From NCBI GenBank assembly GCA_900066355.1, contig FMEL01000002.1, forward strand, positions 1-64,000: DNA of 64,000 nt, in the 5' to 3' direction. Shown in pieces: positions 34,335 through 42,472 of the stretch. How positions within the stretch are numbered: the first letter of the stretch is position 1; the number at the start of each line of letters is the position of its first letter. A program made the translations under genes and the position numbers. This stretch comes from an uncultured Ruminococcus sp. GTDB taxonomy: Bacteria; Bacillota; Clostridia; Lachnospirales; Lachnospiraceae. Under the pieces are notes generated by a model, which saw only the letters and a list, made by a program, of their open reading frames with translations, made no database searches and had not been told where the DNA came from.

Positions 34335-35783
34335 ATGGGAAAAAGAAAAGAGATAACCAGTAAGGATAATGGAAAGCAAAAAATGTGGATAATAATCACT
34401 GTCATCATAGTGTTCTTTGCTATGGCTGGCTATGCAGGAATGTCTTATTACTATTCAGACAGATTTTTTCGGGGAACAACGATCAATGGAATTAACTGTT
34501 CTGGAAAAACATCGGAAGAGGCAGAACAGGCGGTTGCAAAAAAAGCAGAGGATTATCTGCTGGAAGTAAAGGCAAGAAATCTGAAATCACAGAGTATCAA
34601 TGGAAAATTGATCGGATATCGTTATGTTTCGGATGGCAGTATTTCCCAATATCTGGATGAACAAAAACCATATAAATGGGTTCAGGGATTTTGGAAAAAG
34701 CAAAATTATACAGCCAAGGAAAATATGACCTATGATAAAGTGAAGTTAAAAAAACAGCTGGAAAAACTGGAATGTGTAAAAAAAGAGAATCAGACAGCAC
34801 CAGAAGATGCTTATGTAGCTTATAAAGATTCGAAGTTTGAAATCGTACCGGAAACAGAAGGGAATACCCTGGATTTCAATGGAGCTTATCAGGCACTGTC
34901 AGAAGCGGTTACTGACAAAAAAAGAACCATTGATCTGAATAGTTGTCCGGCTGTTTATATAAAAGCAGCAGTACTGAAAGATGATCCAGATCTTAAAAAT
35001 TCATTGGAAGAATGCCAAAATCTGATCCGGACCAAAATCGTATATATATTTGGAGAAGAAACGGTAACATTGGAGGGAGACGAGATCAGAAAATGGCTTA
35101 TTTTTGATGAAAGAGGACAGCTGCAAAAAAATGAGGATGAGCTGAGACAGTGCGTGGCAGAATATGTGGCACAGCTGGCTGCCACACATGATACCGTAAA
35201 TACAGAGAGGGAATTTTGTACAACAAGCGGACGTACTGTTCAGGTGTATAGTTCCGTTTATGGATGGAAGATCGATCAGGAAAAAGAAATAGAAACCATT
35301 ATGCAGGAAATGATTGCAGGAGTACAGATAAACCGGGAACCGGTATACGCTATGCGGGCAAATGCACGGGGTATGAATGATATAGGCAACACGTATATTG
35401 AAGTGGATCTGTCTGCACAGCATTTATATTACTATCAGGATGGTTCTATCATTTTGGAATCGGATATTGTGTCAGGAGATATGCAGTATGCAGAACGGCA
35501 GACACCACCGGGAATTTTTCAACTGTATTACAAGAAAAGTCCATCTGTGCTGAAAGGAAAGATGTTGGAAAATGGGAAATATGAATATGAAAGACCAGTA
35601 ACTTACTGGATGCCTTTTAATGGGGGGATTGGATTTCATGATGCTTCATGGCAGCCATACTTTGGAGGAAATCGTTTCCGAGAAGGTGGTGGATCCCATG
35701 GATGCATTAATCTTCCGGCGGACAAAGCGGCAGAACTTTATAATAGGATAGACGAAAGTGTGCCGATTGTCTGTTTTTATTAA
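34335..35783 (+). CDS. L,D-transpeptidase (YkuD) with peptidoglycan-binding domain, second copy
   Basis: 482 residues, a paralogue of the protein at 5195: the same membrane anchor (about 18-40), the same segment ending YYYSDRFFRGTTINGINCSG, and the same YkuD domain with GFHDASWQPYFGG (His435) and GGSHGCINLP (His455, Cys457). The N-terminus is about 30 residues shorter. ATG 34335 follows CAGGGGG. It is a single-gene unit with its own terminator at 35831 and no sigma/anti-sigma genes. It may provide basal 3-3 cross-linking, while the other copy responds to stress. Confidence 0.92.
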   Translation: MGKRKEITSKDNGKQKMWIIITVIIVFFAMAGYAGMSYYYSDRFFRGTTINGINCSGKTSEEAEQAVAKKAEDYLLEVKARNLKSQSINGKLIGYRYVSDGSISQYLDEQKPYKWVQGFWKKQNYTAKENMTYDKVKLKKQLEKLECVKKENQTAPEDAYVAYKDSKFEIVPETEGNTLDFNGAYQALSEAVTDKKRTIDLNSCPAVYIKAAVLKDDPDLKNSLEECQNLIRTKIVYIFGEETVTLEGDEIRKWLIFDERGQLQKNEDELRQCVAEYVAQLAATHDTVNTEREFCTTSGRTVQVYSSVYGWKIDQEKEIETIMQEMIAGVQINREPVYAMRANARGMNDIGNTYIEVDLSAQHLYYYQDGSIILESDIVSGDMQYAERQTPPGIFQLYYKKSPSVLKGKMLENGKYEYERPVTYWMPFNGGIGFHDASWQPYFGGNRFREGGGSHGCINLPADKAAELYNRIDESVPIVCFY

Positions 35784-35830
35784 AAATGGGCAGGATATAT
35801 AGTTTTATATAGAGGTTTGTTTATAAAATG

Positions 35831-35859
35831 GAAGATCTTAATTGGTCTTCTGTTTTTTT
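35831..35859 (+). terminator. Intrinsic terminator of the second transpeptidase gene
   Basis: GAAGATC pairs with GGTCTTC (one G-U pair) and TTTTTTT follows, 45 bases after the stop. Confidence 0.8.
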
Positions 35860-35880
35860 ATAATTATCAGCAATAATTGC

Positions 35881-36063
35881 ATGGAAGAAAAGTGTGTATG
35901 TTCCGTCCAGATATGGAAAGAAGTCTTTGACCATTTTGACCGGCAAGCGAAAAAAATCGAGATAAATGAGATCTATTCGATTGATGAAGATGCAAAGGAA
36001 ACCTTGCAGGAGAAGATCAAGAGGATGCTGGTTACAGAAGCAAAACGAATGGCAGTGTATTAA
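35881..36063 (+). pseudogene. Short fragment, unknown
   Basis: 60 codons from ATG 35881, rich in charged residues (FDHFDRQAKKIEINEIYSID, then KETLQEKIKRMLVTEAKRMA). No ribosome binding site is visible and no family is recognised. It looks like the C-terminal end of a larger helical protein. Confidence 0.3.
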
Positions 36064-36138
36064 AATTAGGTGGATGTAATTGAGGAAAAAATATGATATC
36101 ATGTTAGTGACAAAACGAAAATTATGGAGGAATAGAGT

Positions 36139-36489
36139 GTGAAAAAATGCAAATATTGTGGCAAAAAACTCAATGATAATTTTGAATTTTGTAACAGTAA
36201 ATGTGAAAATTGTTATGAAAAGATGATGGATAAAGACAGCCATAAAATCAAGTATTTTACATTAGGCATTATTTTGGGATTCTTAGTTATGTTTTATGGC
36301 ATTATTTCTAACAATAATGTTTTTATAATAGGAATTGGGATTATAGTAATGGGTATAGATGTTGTTTTATTGCCATTTACAACTCCCGAAACAATTAGTT
36401 TTCTAGGATATCAAAAGTCAAAATTCGCAGGAAGAATATCAGGCATATTGCTTATAGCAGTTGGAGTATGGATGTGTTTTATTCAATGA
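36139..36489 (+). CDS. Zinc-ribbon membrane protein
   Basis: 116 residues from GTG 36139 (TGGAGG upstream). Cys pairs CKYCGKK and CNSKCENCYEK form a small zinc ribbon at the N-terminus. Three hydrophobic segments follow (YFTLGIILGFLVMFYGIISN, VFIIGIGIIVMGIDVVLL and ISGILLIAVGVWMCFI). This layout is frequent in small Firmicutes proteins of unknown function. Confidence 0.65.
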   Translation: MKKCKYCGKKLNDNFEFCNSKCENCYEKMMDKDSHKIKYFTLGIILGFLVMFYGIISNNNVFIIGIGIIVMGIDVVLLPFTTPETISFLGYQKSKFAGRISGILLIAVGVWMCFIQ

Positions 36490-36546
36490 TAAATCCCAGC
36501 CTGCAAAATTGAAAATAAATTGAAAGTCACGAAATCGGAGGAGTTA

Positions 36547-36744
36547 ATGATTATGTGGAATGAATTAGGCTTAAGCGGGGAAACCGCAATTATTATTTTG
36601 ATTGCGCTGTATTTCGTCATCAAATGGGCAGTGAAAAATGGAATCAAAGAAGCCTACAGTGCCATTACTGGAAAGAAAACGGAAGAAGATGTCAAAAACG
36701 AAAAAGAATTGAAAGAACTCGGATTTGAGTTAGAAGATAAATAA
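36547..36744 (+). CDS. Small membrane protein with charged tail
   Basis: 65 residues. ATG 36547 follows CGGAGGAG. One membrane segment (AIIILIALYFVIKWAV) and a charged helical tail (KKTEEDVKNEKELKELGFEL). Not recognised. Confidence 0.55.
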   Translation: MIMWNELGLSGETAIIILIALYFVIKWAVKNGIKEAYSAITGKKTEEDVKNEKELKELGFELEDK

Positions 36745-36801
36745 AAGTTTATAGAGATGATGAAAGCATAATAGAATTAGCCGGCATGTGGGAGTGATCG
36801 A

Positions 36802-37155
36802 ATGAGTTGGTTAAATATACAGTACGAAAGTAATTTGAGAAAAAATGATAAAAGGGATGGGATGAAAGCTCTTGCAGTTTACTGCTTAATCATGTGCAGT
36901 GCTTTCTGTCAGGGCTGGCTTTATACAACAAATATAAATGTTATTGTGCTGAATTTATCACAGATATGGATCCCTTTGATTTTGACTGCTGGCTTCTTTT
37001 TATTTTTTTACTGTAGCAAAGAGAACATTAGAAGTATTATTCAGAGGGTACATACAAACAAGATTATTTGGACTCATAAACAGTCAGTGGATAGTTGGAA
37101 TAATCAATTCTGTTCTTTTTGCTTCTTGTCCAAAGAGAAAGAAAAGGTAGATTAG
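36802..37155 (+). CDS. Hypothetical two-segment membrane protein
   Basis: 117 residues with two hydrophobic segments (ALAVYCLIMCSAFCQGWLY and IWIPLILTAGFFLFFYCS), then a polar, tryptophan-containing end that reads like a frame-shifted tail. The start of this protein resembles the beginning of CPBP-type membrane proteins such as the one at 37970, so it may be a truncated relative. ATG 36802 has only a weak GGGAGTG upstream. Confidence 0.4.
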   Translation: MSWLNIQYESNLRKNDKRDGMKALAVYCLIMCSAFCQGWLYTTNINVIVLNLSQIWIPLILTAGFFLFFYCSKENIRSIIQRVHTNKIIWTHKQSVDSWNNQFCSFCFLSKEKEKVD

Positions 37156-37183
37156 AAAGTGTTTTTTACAGGCAGGTGATTAG

Positions 37184-37900
37184 ATGAATGATCAATTCTT
37201 ACAAGGAGTATTATTCGATTGGAATAGAATTGATAACGATAGTTATTTAAAGAGAATTAAGGCTTTTAAAGGAATTGAAAAACTTGTTTTCAATAAACCA
37301 ATTACCTTTTTTGTCGGAGAAAATGGCAGTGGTAAATCTACTTTATTGGAGGCACTTGCTGTAGCACATGGTTTTAATCCGGAGGGTGGAACAAAGAATT
37401 ATGTTTTTTCTACGCATGATACACATTCAGAATTGTGTGATGCGATAAGAATTTCCAAAGGCTATCGGAAGGAAAATTGGGGTTATTTTCTTAGGGCTGA
37501 AAGTTTTTATAATGTTGCAACGAAGGAAGAAGAATATGCGGATCTCACACATCCTTCCGCTAAATATCATGAAAAATCACATGGAGAGAGTTTTCTCGCA
37601 TTGGCACAGAATAATCTGCGTCCAAATGGCTTGTATCTTTTTGACGAACCTGAAGCTGCATTATCCCCACAGAGACAGCTTACATTGTTGATGCAAATAT
37701 ATAGTTGTGCAAAAGAGGGAGCACAGTTTATTATAGTTACGCATTCGCCAATTTTGTTAGGAATACCTGATGCAGATATCTATTGTTTTGATGATGGACG
37801 AATACATTTATGCGAATATGAAGAAACAGAGAGCTATCGGATAACAGAAATGTTCATAAACAACAGGCAGATGCTGTTGGATAAATTGCTAACAGATTAG
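37184..37900 (+). CDS. SMC/AAA-type ATPase (COG3910-like)
   Basis: 238 residues. Walker A is VGENGSGKST, the central region includes HGESFLALAQ, Walker B is GLYLFDEPEAALSPQRQ, and the switch His is in IIVTHSPILL. The small size and this motif set fit stand-alone predicted ATPases of the COG3910 type. No transporter gene is adjacent; a CPBP protease gene follows at 70 bases. Such ATPases are often linked to DNA or RNA metabolism, or to toxin-antitoxin loci, but the function is unknown. Confidence 0.85.
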   Translation: MNDQFLQGVLFDWNRIDNDSYLKRIKAFKGIEKLVFNKPITFFVGENGSGKSTLLEALAVAHGFNPEGGTKNYVFSTHDTHSELCDAIRISKGYRKENWGYFLRAESFYNVATKEEEYADLTHPSAKYHEKSHGESFLALAQNNLRPNGLYLFDEPEAALSPQRQLTLLMQIYSCAKEGAQFIIVTHSPILLGIPDADIYCFDDGRIHLCEYEETESYRITEMFINNRQMLLDKLLTD

Positions 37901-37969
37901 ATAATAAAGGAATCGACGGATTCAAGTTTGTGAAATTAAGAAAATCTGGATTGTAGAGGAAAATATTAC

Positions 37970-38764
37970 ATGAAGAAATTAGTATTGGTATCATTAAAAA
38001 CGTTTGCCTTTTTTGTAGGCTGGGCTATATGTGTTTCAATTTTGCCTATACCAGATACAAAAAGTGCGGCAGTCTGGAGATTTTGGGCAGAATTGATTCC
38101 ATTTTTGTCAGTTATTGGTTTTACAATTATTTTCTGGTTAATAGATAAAAGAAACATACGATTACATCTGACTGGAAAACCTGTTTATAATATCGTACTT
38201 GGGTGTATCACAGGAGCTATTTGGTTAGGAGTATCTGTTGTAATATTATCTTTAACAGGGGTCATACATATTAATGGCAGAAACCAAATTTCTATGCTTT
38301 GGTTATGGTTATTTTCAGCTTTTATCAATAGCGTTATGCAGGAAGTGTTAGTTCGTGGTTACTTATATCAGATGATAAAAAATAATTACAACATAGTTGT
38401 CGCTGTCCTTATATCTACCGGATTATTTACATTTGCACATGGTGGGGCTTTTGAGGCAGGAATACTTCCTGTACTAAACGTTATAACGATGAGTCTTTTC
38501 GTGACGGCAGTTTTGGAATACACGGAATCCTTAGTTGCTCCGATTGTAATCCATTTTTTATGGAATGGAGTTGGTGCAATTATTTTGGGTGGAGTATCAT
38601 TAGCAGAAGATTATCCGCATTTGTTCAACATGGTAATTAGTGGAAATTCAATTTTGTCGGGTGGCAGCTGTAAAATTGAAGGTAGCATAGTTGTACTGTT
38701 TATGAACTTGATTTTAATGTTTGGATTCGTAATGGCAAAAAAGAAAAGGGACAAAAATCTATAA
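37970..38764 (+). CDS. CPBP-family intramembrane metalloprotease
   Basis: 264 residues with about eight membrane segments. The ABI/CPBP motifs are visible: NSVMQEVLVRGYLYQ (motif 1, Glu-x3-Arg, the first Glu replaced by Gln), FTFAHGGAF (motif 2, Phe-x3-His) and PIVIHFLWNGVGA (motif 3, His-x3-Asn). Members process membrane substrates such as prenylated proteins, or act in bacteriocin maturation and immunity. The replaced Glu next to the catalytic Glu is a common variation. ATG 37970 has a weak GAGGAAAATATTAC upstream. Confidence 0.85.
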   Translation: MKKLVLVSLKTFAFFVGWAICVSILPIPDTKSAAVWRFWAELIPFLSVIGFTIIFWLIDKRNIRLHLTGKPVYNIVLGCITGAIWLGVSVVILSLTGVIHINGRNQISMLWLWLFSAFINSVMQEVLVRGYLYQMIKNNYNIVVAVLISTGLFTFAHGGAFEAGILPVLNVITMSLFVTAVLEYTESLVAPIVIHFLWNGVGAIILGGVSLAEDYPHLFNMVISGNSILSGGSCKIEGSIVVLFMNLILMFGFVMAKKKRDKNL

Positions 38765-38934
38765 TTTCAGTTTTATTGTACTTTTCTAATTCGAGACACA
38801 CTGTGCCCTGAATTGAGCTGGTCACATTATCGTGCCCTGATGCGTATAAATGATGAGAAAACAAGAACAAATGCAATGTAGACTTGGGATATAAAAAACT
38901 ATACTATAGAAAAGCGTTAGAGGTGGCAACGGGA

Positions 38935-39594
38935 ATGAAAAATAAAATTTTGGTGATAGAAGATGACCGTGCAATTTCAGAATTGCTGTGCATGAACCTG
39001 GAGGCAGCAGGGTATGAGACTGTGGCAGCGTATGATGGGGAAGAAGCCCAGAGGCTGCTCTTATGGCAGGAGGACGCGGACCTGGCAGTAGTGGATATCA
39101 TGCTGCCGGGAAAAGACGGGTTTGCATTGATGGAGGATTTTAAAAAGAAGGAGCTTCCGGTGCTCTACCTGACTGCAAAGGATGATGTGGCTTCCAAGGT
39201 GAAGGGATTAAAGCTGGGTGCGGAAGATTATATGGTAAAACCTTTTGAGATGCTGGAACTTCTGGTACGCATTGAGAAGGTACTGGAGAGGACGGGACGG
39301 GCCAAGAAAGTCTTAACGGTCCGGAACATCCTGGTGGACATGCAAAGCCATCAGGTCTACAAAGACGGGCTTCCGGTAAGCCTAAAGCCAATGGAATATG
39401 ACCTCTTTGTGCTGCTCCTGCAAAATAAGAATATTGCGCTTGGAAGGGAAGAACTGTTAAAACGGGTCTGGGGAGAAGACTACCTGGGAGAAAGCAGGAC
39501 GGTGGATGTCCATATCGGACAGCTCAGAAAAAAGCTGGAACTTTATGATGAGATCAGGACGATCCCGAAACTTGGATACCGTCTGGAGGAATAA
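38935..39594 (+). CDS. OmpR/PhoB-family response regulator (paralogue of 9582)
   Basis: 219 residues from ATG 38935 (GAGGTGGCAACGGGA upstream). Receiver with phospho-acceptor Asp54 in LAVVDIMLPGKDG and Lys in AEDYMVKPFEMLE; winged helix with VWGEDYLGESRTVDVHIGQL. Very similar to the regulator at 9582, but by eye encoded with more G and C. It lies 2 bases before the kinase gene. TTTACA boxes with an 11-bp period before the lipoprotein at 40967 suggest it reads the same operator as its paralogue. Confidence 0.93.
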   Translation: MKNKILVIEDDRAISELLCMNLEAAGYETVAAYDGEEAQRLLLWQEDADLAVVDIMLPGKDGFALMEDFKKKELPVLYLTAKDDVASKVKGLKLGAEDYMVKPFEMLELLVRIEKVLERTGRAKKVLTVRNILVDMQSHQVYKDGLPVSLKPMEYDLFVLLLQNKNIALGREELLKRVWGEDYLGESRTVDVHIGQLRKKLELYDEIRTIPKLGYRLEE

Positions 39595-39596
39595 GG

Positions 39597-40856
39597 ATGA
39601 AGCTGTGGAAACGAACGGTACTTCTTATGCTGGTAACGCTATTATGTGCCCTGATCCCAGTGGGAACGCTAAGTCTTTATATCACAGGAAAACGAAGCCT
39701 CAATAATGCTGCAGAGACCTACGGAAGACAGCTGGAAAATGGCAAGATACTCCTGGAACAATTTTGGGATAACAGCAAATATGAGCAGATGTCCGAGACT
39801 GGAAAGAAGGCCTATATGGGATTTCAATTTCAACGATGCTGTGGGTCCGGCATGGCGCTGATCGATAAGAAAAGTAGTACCGCTATTGAAAACCTGACAG
39901 ATTATAAAGTGGTTGGGATTGAAAATCTGGGTCTGAAGAATGAAAAAGATCCATATGCCTATAAGATACAGAAACTGGGGAAGAAATACCTTCTTCTTCA
40001 AAAAGTAGCCTTATCTAAACCAGAAGGATACGAAGTCCTCTCCGTCCGGGAAGTCACAGGACTCTTCACAGAGCTGAGGCAGACCGCTGTCTGGTTTGCC
40101 GGAATCTATCTGGCAGTGTTTCTGATGGCAGGACTTTTTATTTATATGATGATGAAAAGAACCGTGGAACAGATGGAGAAGCTACAGGAAGTGGCAGAGA
40201 AACAGGAGCTGCTCATGGGGGCACTTTCCCATGAAATGCGTACCCCGTTAACGTCCATTATCGGGTATTCGGATACCCTGCGCCATGTAAAGCTGAAAGA
40301 CGAACAGAAAGACCGGGCACTGGAACATATCAACCGGGAGGGAAAACGCCTGGAGGCTCTTTCTGGGAAGATGCTACAGATGCTAGGGCTTTATCAGAAT
40401 CATGCCATACAGATGGAAATGACCATGGCAGGTGACCTTTTAAACCATGTCATAGACATGGAAAAAGAACAGGCAGAAAAGAAAGCGGTGCATCTCAAGA
40501 TGGAATGTGAAGCTTTTTCCATGAAAATGGATCCGGCCTTGATGGAAAGCCTTCTGATAAACCTGATCGACAATGCCCTAAAGGCTACGGATGCCGGTGG
40601 AAGCATTTGGGTAAAGGCTTATGAGAAAGCTGGAAAAAAGATCTTTGAGGTGTCGGATACCGGAATGGGGATCCCGGAGGAAGAACTGGGAAAGATCACA
40701 GATGCATTCTATATGGTGGACAAATCACGAAGCCGAAAAGAAGGCGGATCCGGACTTGGGCTGGCACTCTGTGTGAAGGTGGCTGAAATCCATGGCGGAT
40801 GCTTGAAAATCGAAAGCAGACAGAGAGAGGGGACCACGGTAAGAGCCATCTTCTGA
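39597..40856 (+). CDS. Sensor histidine kinase (paralogue of 10244)
   Basis: 419 residues. Membrane segments are at about 8-28 and 163-185, with an extracytoplasmic sensor of about 135 residues between. Phospho-accepting His212 lies in ALSHEMRTPLTSIIGYSDTL. The ATPase domain has NLIDNALKAT, DTGMGIP, FYMVDKSRSRKEGG and SGLGLALC. Unlike the paralogue it has almost no HAMP linker. It is paired with the regulator at 38935. The lipoprotein gene follows after about 110 bases that hold a regulator box and a terminator. Confidence 0.93.
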   Translation: MKLWKRTVLLMLVTLLCALIPVGTLSLYITGKRSLNNAAETYGRQLENGKILLEQFWDNSKYEQMSETGKKAYMGFQFQRCCGSGMALIDKKSSTAIENLTDYKVVGIENLGLKNEKDPYAYKIQKLGKKYLLLQKVALSKPEGYEVLSVREVTGLFTELRQTAVWFAGIYLAVFLMAGLFIYMMMKRTVEQMEKLQEVAEKQELLMGALSHEMRTPLTSIIGYSDTLRHVKLKDEQKDRALEHINREGKRLEALSGKMLQMLGLYQNHAIQMEMTMAGDLLNHVIDMEKEQAEKKAVHLKMECEAFSMKMDPALMESLLINLIDNALKATDAGGSIWVKAYEKAGKKIFEVSDTGMGIPEEELGKITDAFYMVDKSRSRKEGGSGLGLALCVKVAEIHGGCLKIESRQREGTTVRAIF

Positions 40857-40873
40857 TTTACAATTTGTTTACA
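40857..40873 (+). promoter_or_regulatory. Regulator box before the second lipoprotein gene
   Basis: TTTACA at 40857-40862 and TTTACA at 40868-40873 form a direct repeat with an exact 11-bp period, nearly identical to the boxes at 9495 and 11677. A possible extended -10 (TGGTACTCT, 40903-40910) follows 36 bases after the second box. Confidence 0.6.
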
Positions 40874-40903
40874 TCTTGATGAATACATCGGCAAAGCAAT
40901 ATG

Positions 40904-40937
40904 GTACTCTTTTCTCATAAGAAGAGGGTACCTTTTT
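40904..40937 (+). terminator. Intrinsic terminator after the kinase gene
   Basis: GGTACTCTT pairs with AAGAGGGTACC-type sequence around a short loop, and TTTTTT follows. A transcript starting near 40917 would contain only half of the stem, so the terminator should act only on read-through from the kinase gene. Confidence 0.65.
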
Positions 40938-40966
40938 TAATACCGAAAGGAAAGGATGGAAAAAGG

Positions 40967-42349
40967 ATGAAGAAAATAAAAATGTTTATGGGAGCCGTTC
41001 TGTGTATGAATCTTTTGACATTATCCGGATGTGACCGTATTGTCCAGTCTGCTGTTGTGGAAGAAAAGGATCAGACAGAACAGAAAAAAGAAGAGAAAAA
41101 GGAGACAGTTCAGAAAACCGTTGCCGAACAGGTACAGGCACCGGAAACATACCAGACAACGATCCAGGCAGATCTAAGATCAGCGGACCGGGAGGATAAA
41201 GAAACCCCGATGAATTTTACCCTGACAGCGGATGCACCGGTAAAAGTGCCGGATGTAGATGCAATCTGTCTAAAAAAAATAAAAAGAGTGGCGATTCCTG
41301 AAGAAGAACAGAATAAAATAAAAGACACATTCGGAAAAGGACAGTCCATGCAGGAAGAGAAGAATGAGAACGAACAGGCGGGGACATATACAGTAGATGG
41401 ACTAACCTATCGGTATTCTTATACACAGAGTGAGCAGGTATCAGATGTGGAGGAACTTGGATTTCAGATAGCGAAGTTTAGCTTTGACGATTGTGGGGAC
41501 ATGACCCTGGAATCAAGTGAGAAAAAAGAAAGGGAAGAACGCTTTCAAAATTATATAAAGGCAGGAAGCGGGAAAGTGTCTGAAAAGGAAGCAAAGGAGA
41601 AGGTTTCAGGTCTTGTGTCCGGAGACTGGGAGATATTTGAAAGTTCCTCAAAAGCACTTACTGAAGGAAGCACTACCCTGGAAAAAGATGATTTCATTTT
41701 TGAACGGATGATAGACGGGGTTCCGGTTAATTATGTGAGGGAAACCTCTCTGCCTGTTAATGAGCAGGCTCTTGAATGGGAAAACGAAGATGGAACACTT
41801 CATGAAGGACAGTCTGAAGGATGGGAAAATGAAGTACTGACGATGGACTTTTGCAGTGGGACACTTCAGAGTTTTCTGCACCGAAATCCCATAGAAGCAT
41901 CGAATGCTTCCGATGAGAGGCTGTTCTTACTTCCTTTTGATGAGGTCAAGGATATCTTTGAAAAAACGATCACTTTGCAGGTAATGACAGAAGACAAGAA
42001 TCGGCTGATCTCTGTCGATGGAGGAAGCCACTACCGTTATCCGTCCATTGATGCACAGAGTGCGGAGATAACCATAACAAAGGTACAACTGGGTTATATG
42101 TGCATGCCAGACAGTGAAGGCAGCGATACCGAAGCAGTCCTGATCCCGGTGTGGGATTTTTATGGAACCTGGACATCCAAAGAGCCAGAGTATGAGTACG
42201 GAAATGGGGAGGATGGACCGGTCATGGGAGACGTAACGATGGATGCTGCAGGTGTTCCACTCCTTACGATTGATGCACGGGATGGAAGCGTAATACAAAG
42301 GATTCAGGCTGGATGGGCGGCTTCTATGGGTTCCAAGGATATAAAATAG
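40967..42349 (+). CDS. Secreted lipoprotein (paralogue of 11765, DUF6034-like)
   Basis: 460 residues from ATG 40967. Lipoprotein signal with Cys22 (LLTLSGC), an acidic/Lys linker (EEKDQTEQKKEEKKE), then an extracellular part sharing LIPVWDFYGTW and LLTIDARDGSVIQR with the lipoprotein at 11765. It follows the paralogous regulator/kinase pair, but no ABC genes come after it: the next gene is a DUF4209 protein. This reduced unit suggests that the lipoprotein, not the transporter, is the core partner of the two-component system. Confidence 0.8.
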   Translation: MKKIKMFMGAVLCMNLLTLSGCDRIVQSAVVEEKDQTEQKKEEKKETVQKTVAEQVQAPETYQTTIQADLRSADREDKETPMNFTLTADAPVKVPDVDAICLKKIKRVAIPEEEQNKIKDTFGKGQSMQEEKNENEQAGTYTVDGLTYRYSYTQSEQVSDVEELGFQIAKFSFDDCGDMTLESSEKKEREERFQNYIKAGSGKVSEKEAKEKVSGLVSGDWEIFESSSKALTEGSTTLEKDDFIFERMIDGVPVNYVRETSLPVNEQALEWENEDGTLHEGQSEGWENEVLTMDFCSGTLQSFLHRNPIEASNASDERLFLLPFDEVKDIFEKTITLQVMTEDKNRLISVDGGSHYRYPSIDAQSAEITITKVQLGYMCMPDSEGSDTEAVLIPVWDFYGTWTSKEPEYEYGNGEDGPVMGDVTMDAAGVPLLTIDARDGSVIQRIQAGWAASMGSKDIK

Positions 42350-42472
42350 AGTGTGAATTTCAATTTCTAATCAATGATGACCGAAAGACCTGGAATTTCA
42401 GGTCTTTCTGCTTTACAGGAAAAAGAAAAATGCGTTATACTTTTCCTATAGAAAAAGGTTGGAGGAATATGT

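Noticed and set aside
38803..38840. GTGCCCTGA repeated at 38803 and 38832
   Set aside because: The 29-base spacing does not fit the 11-bp regulator pattern and the function is unclear; it may be a chance direct repeat before the regulator gene at 38935.
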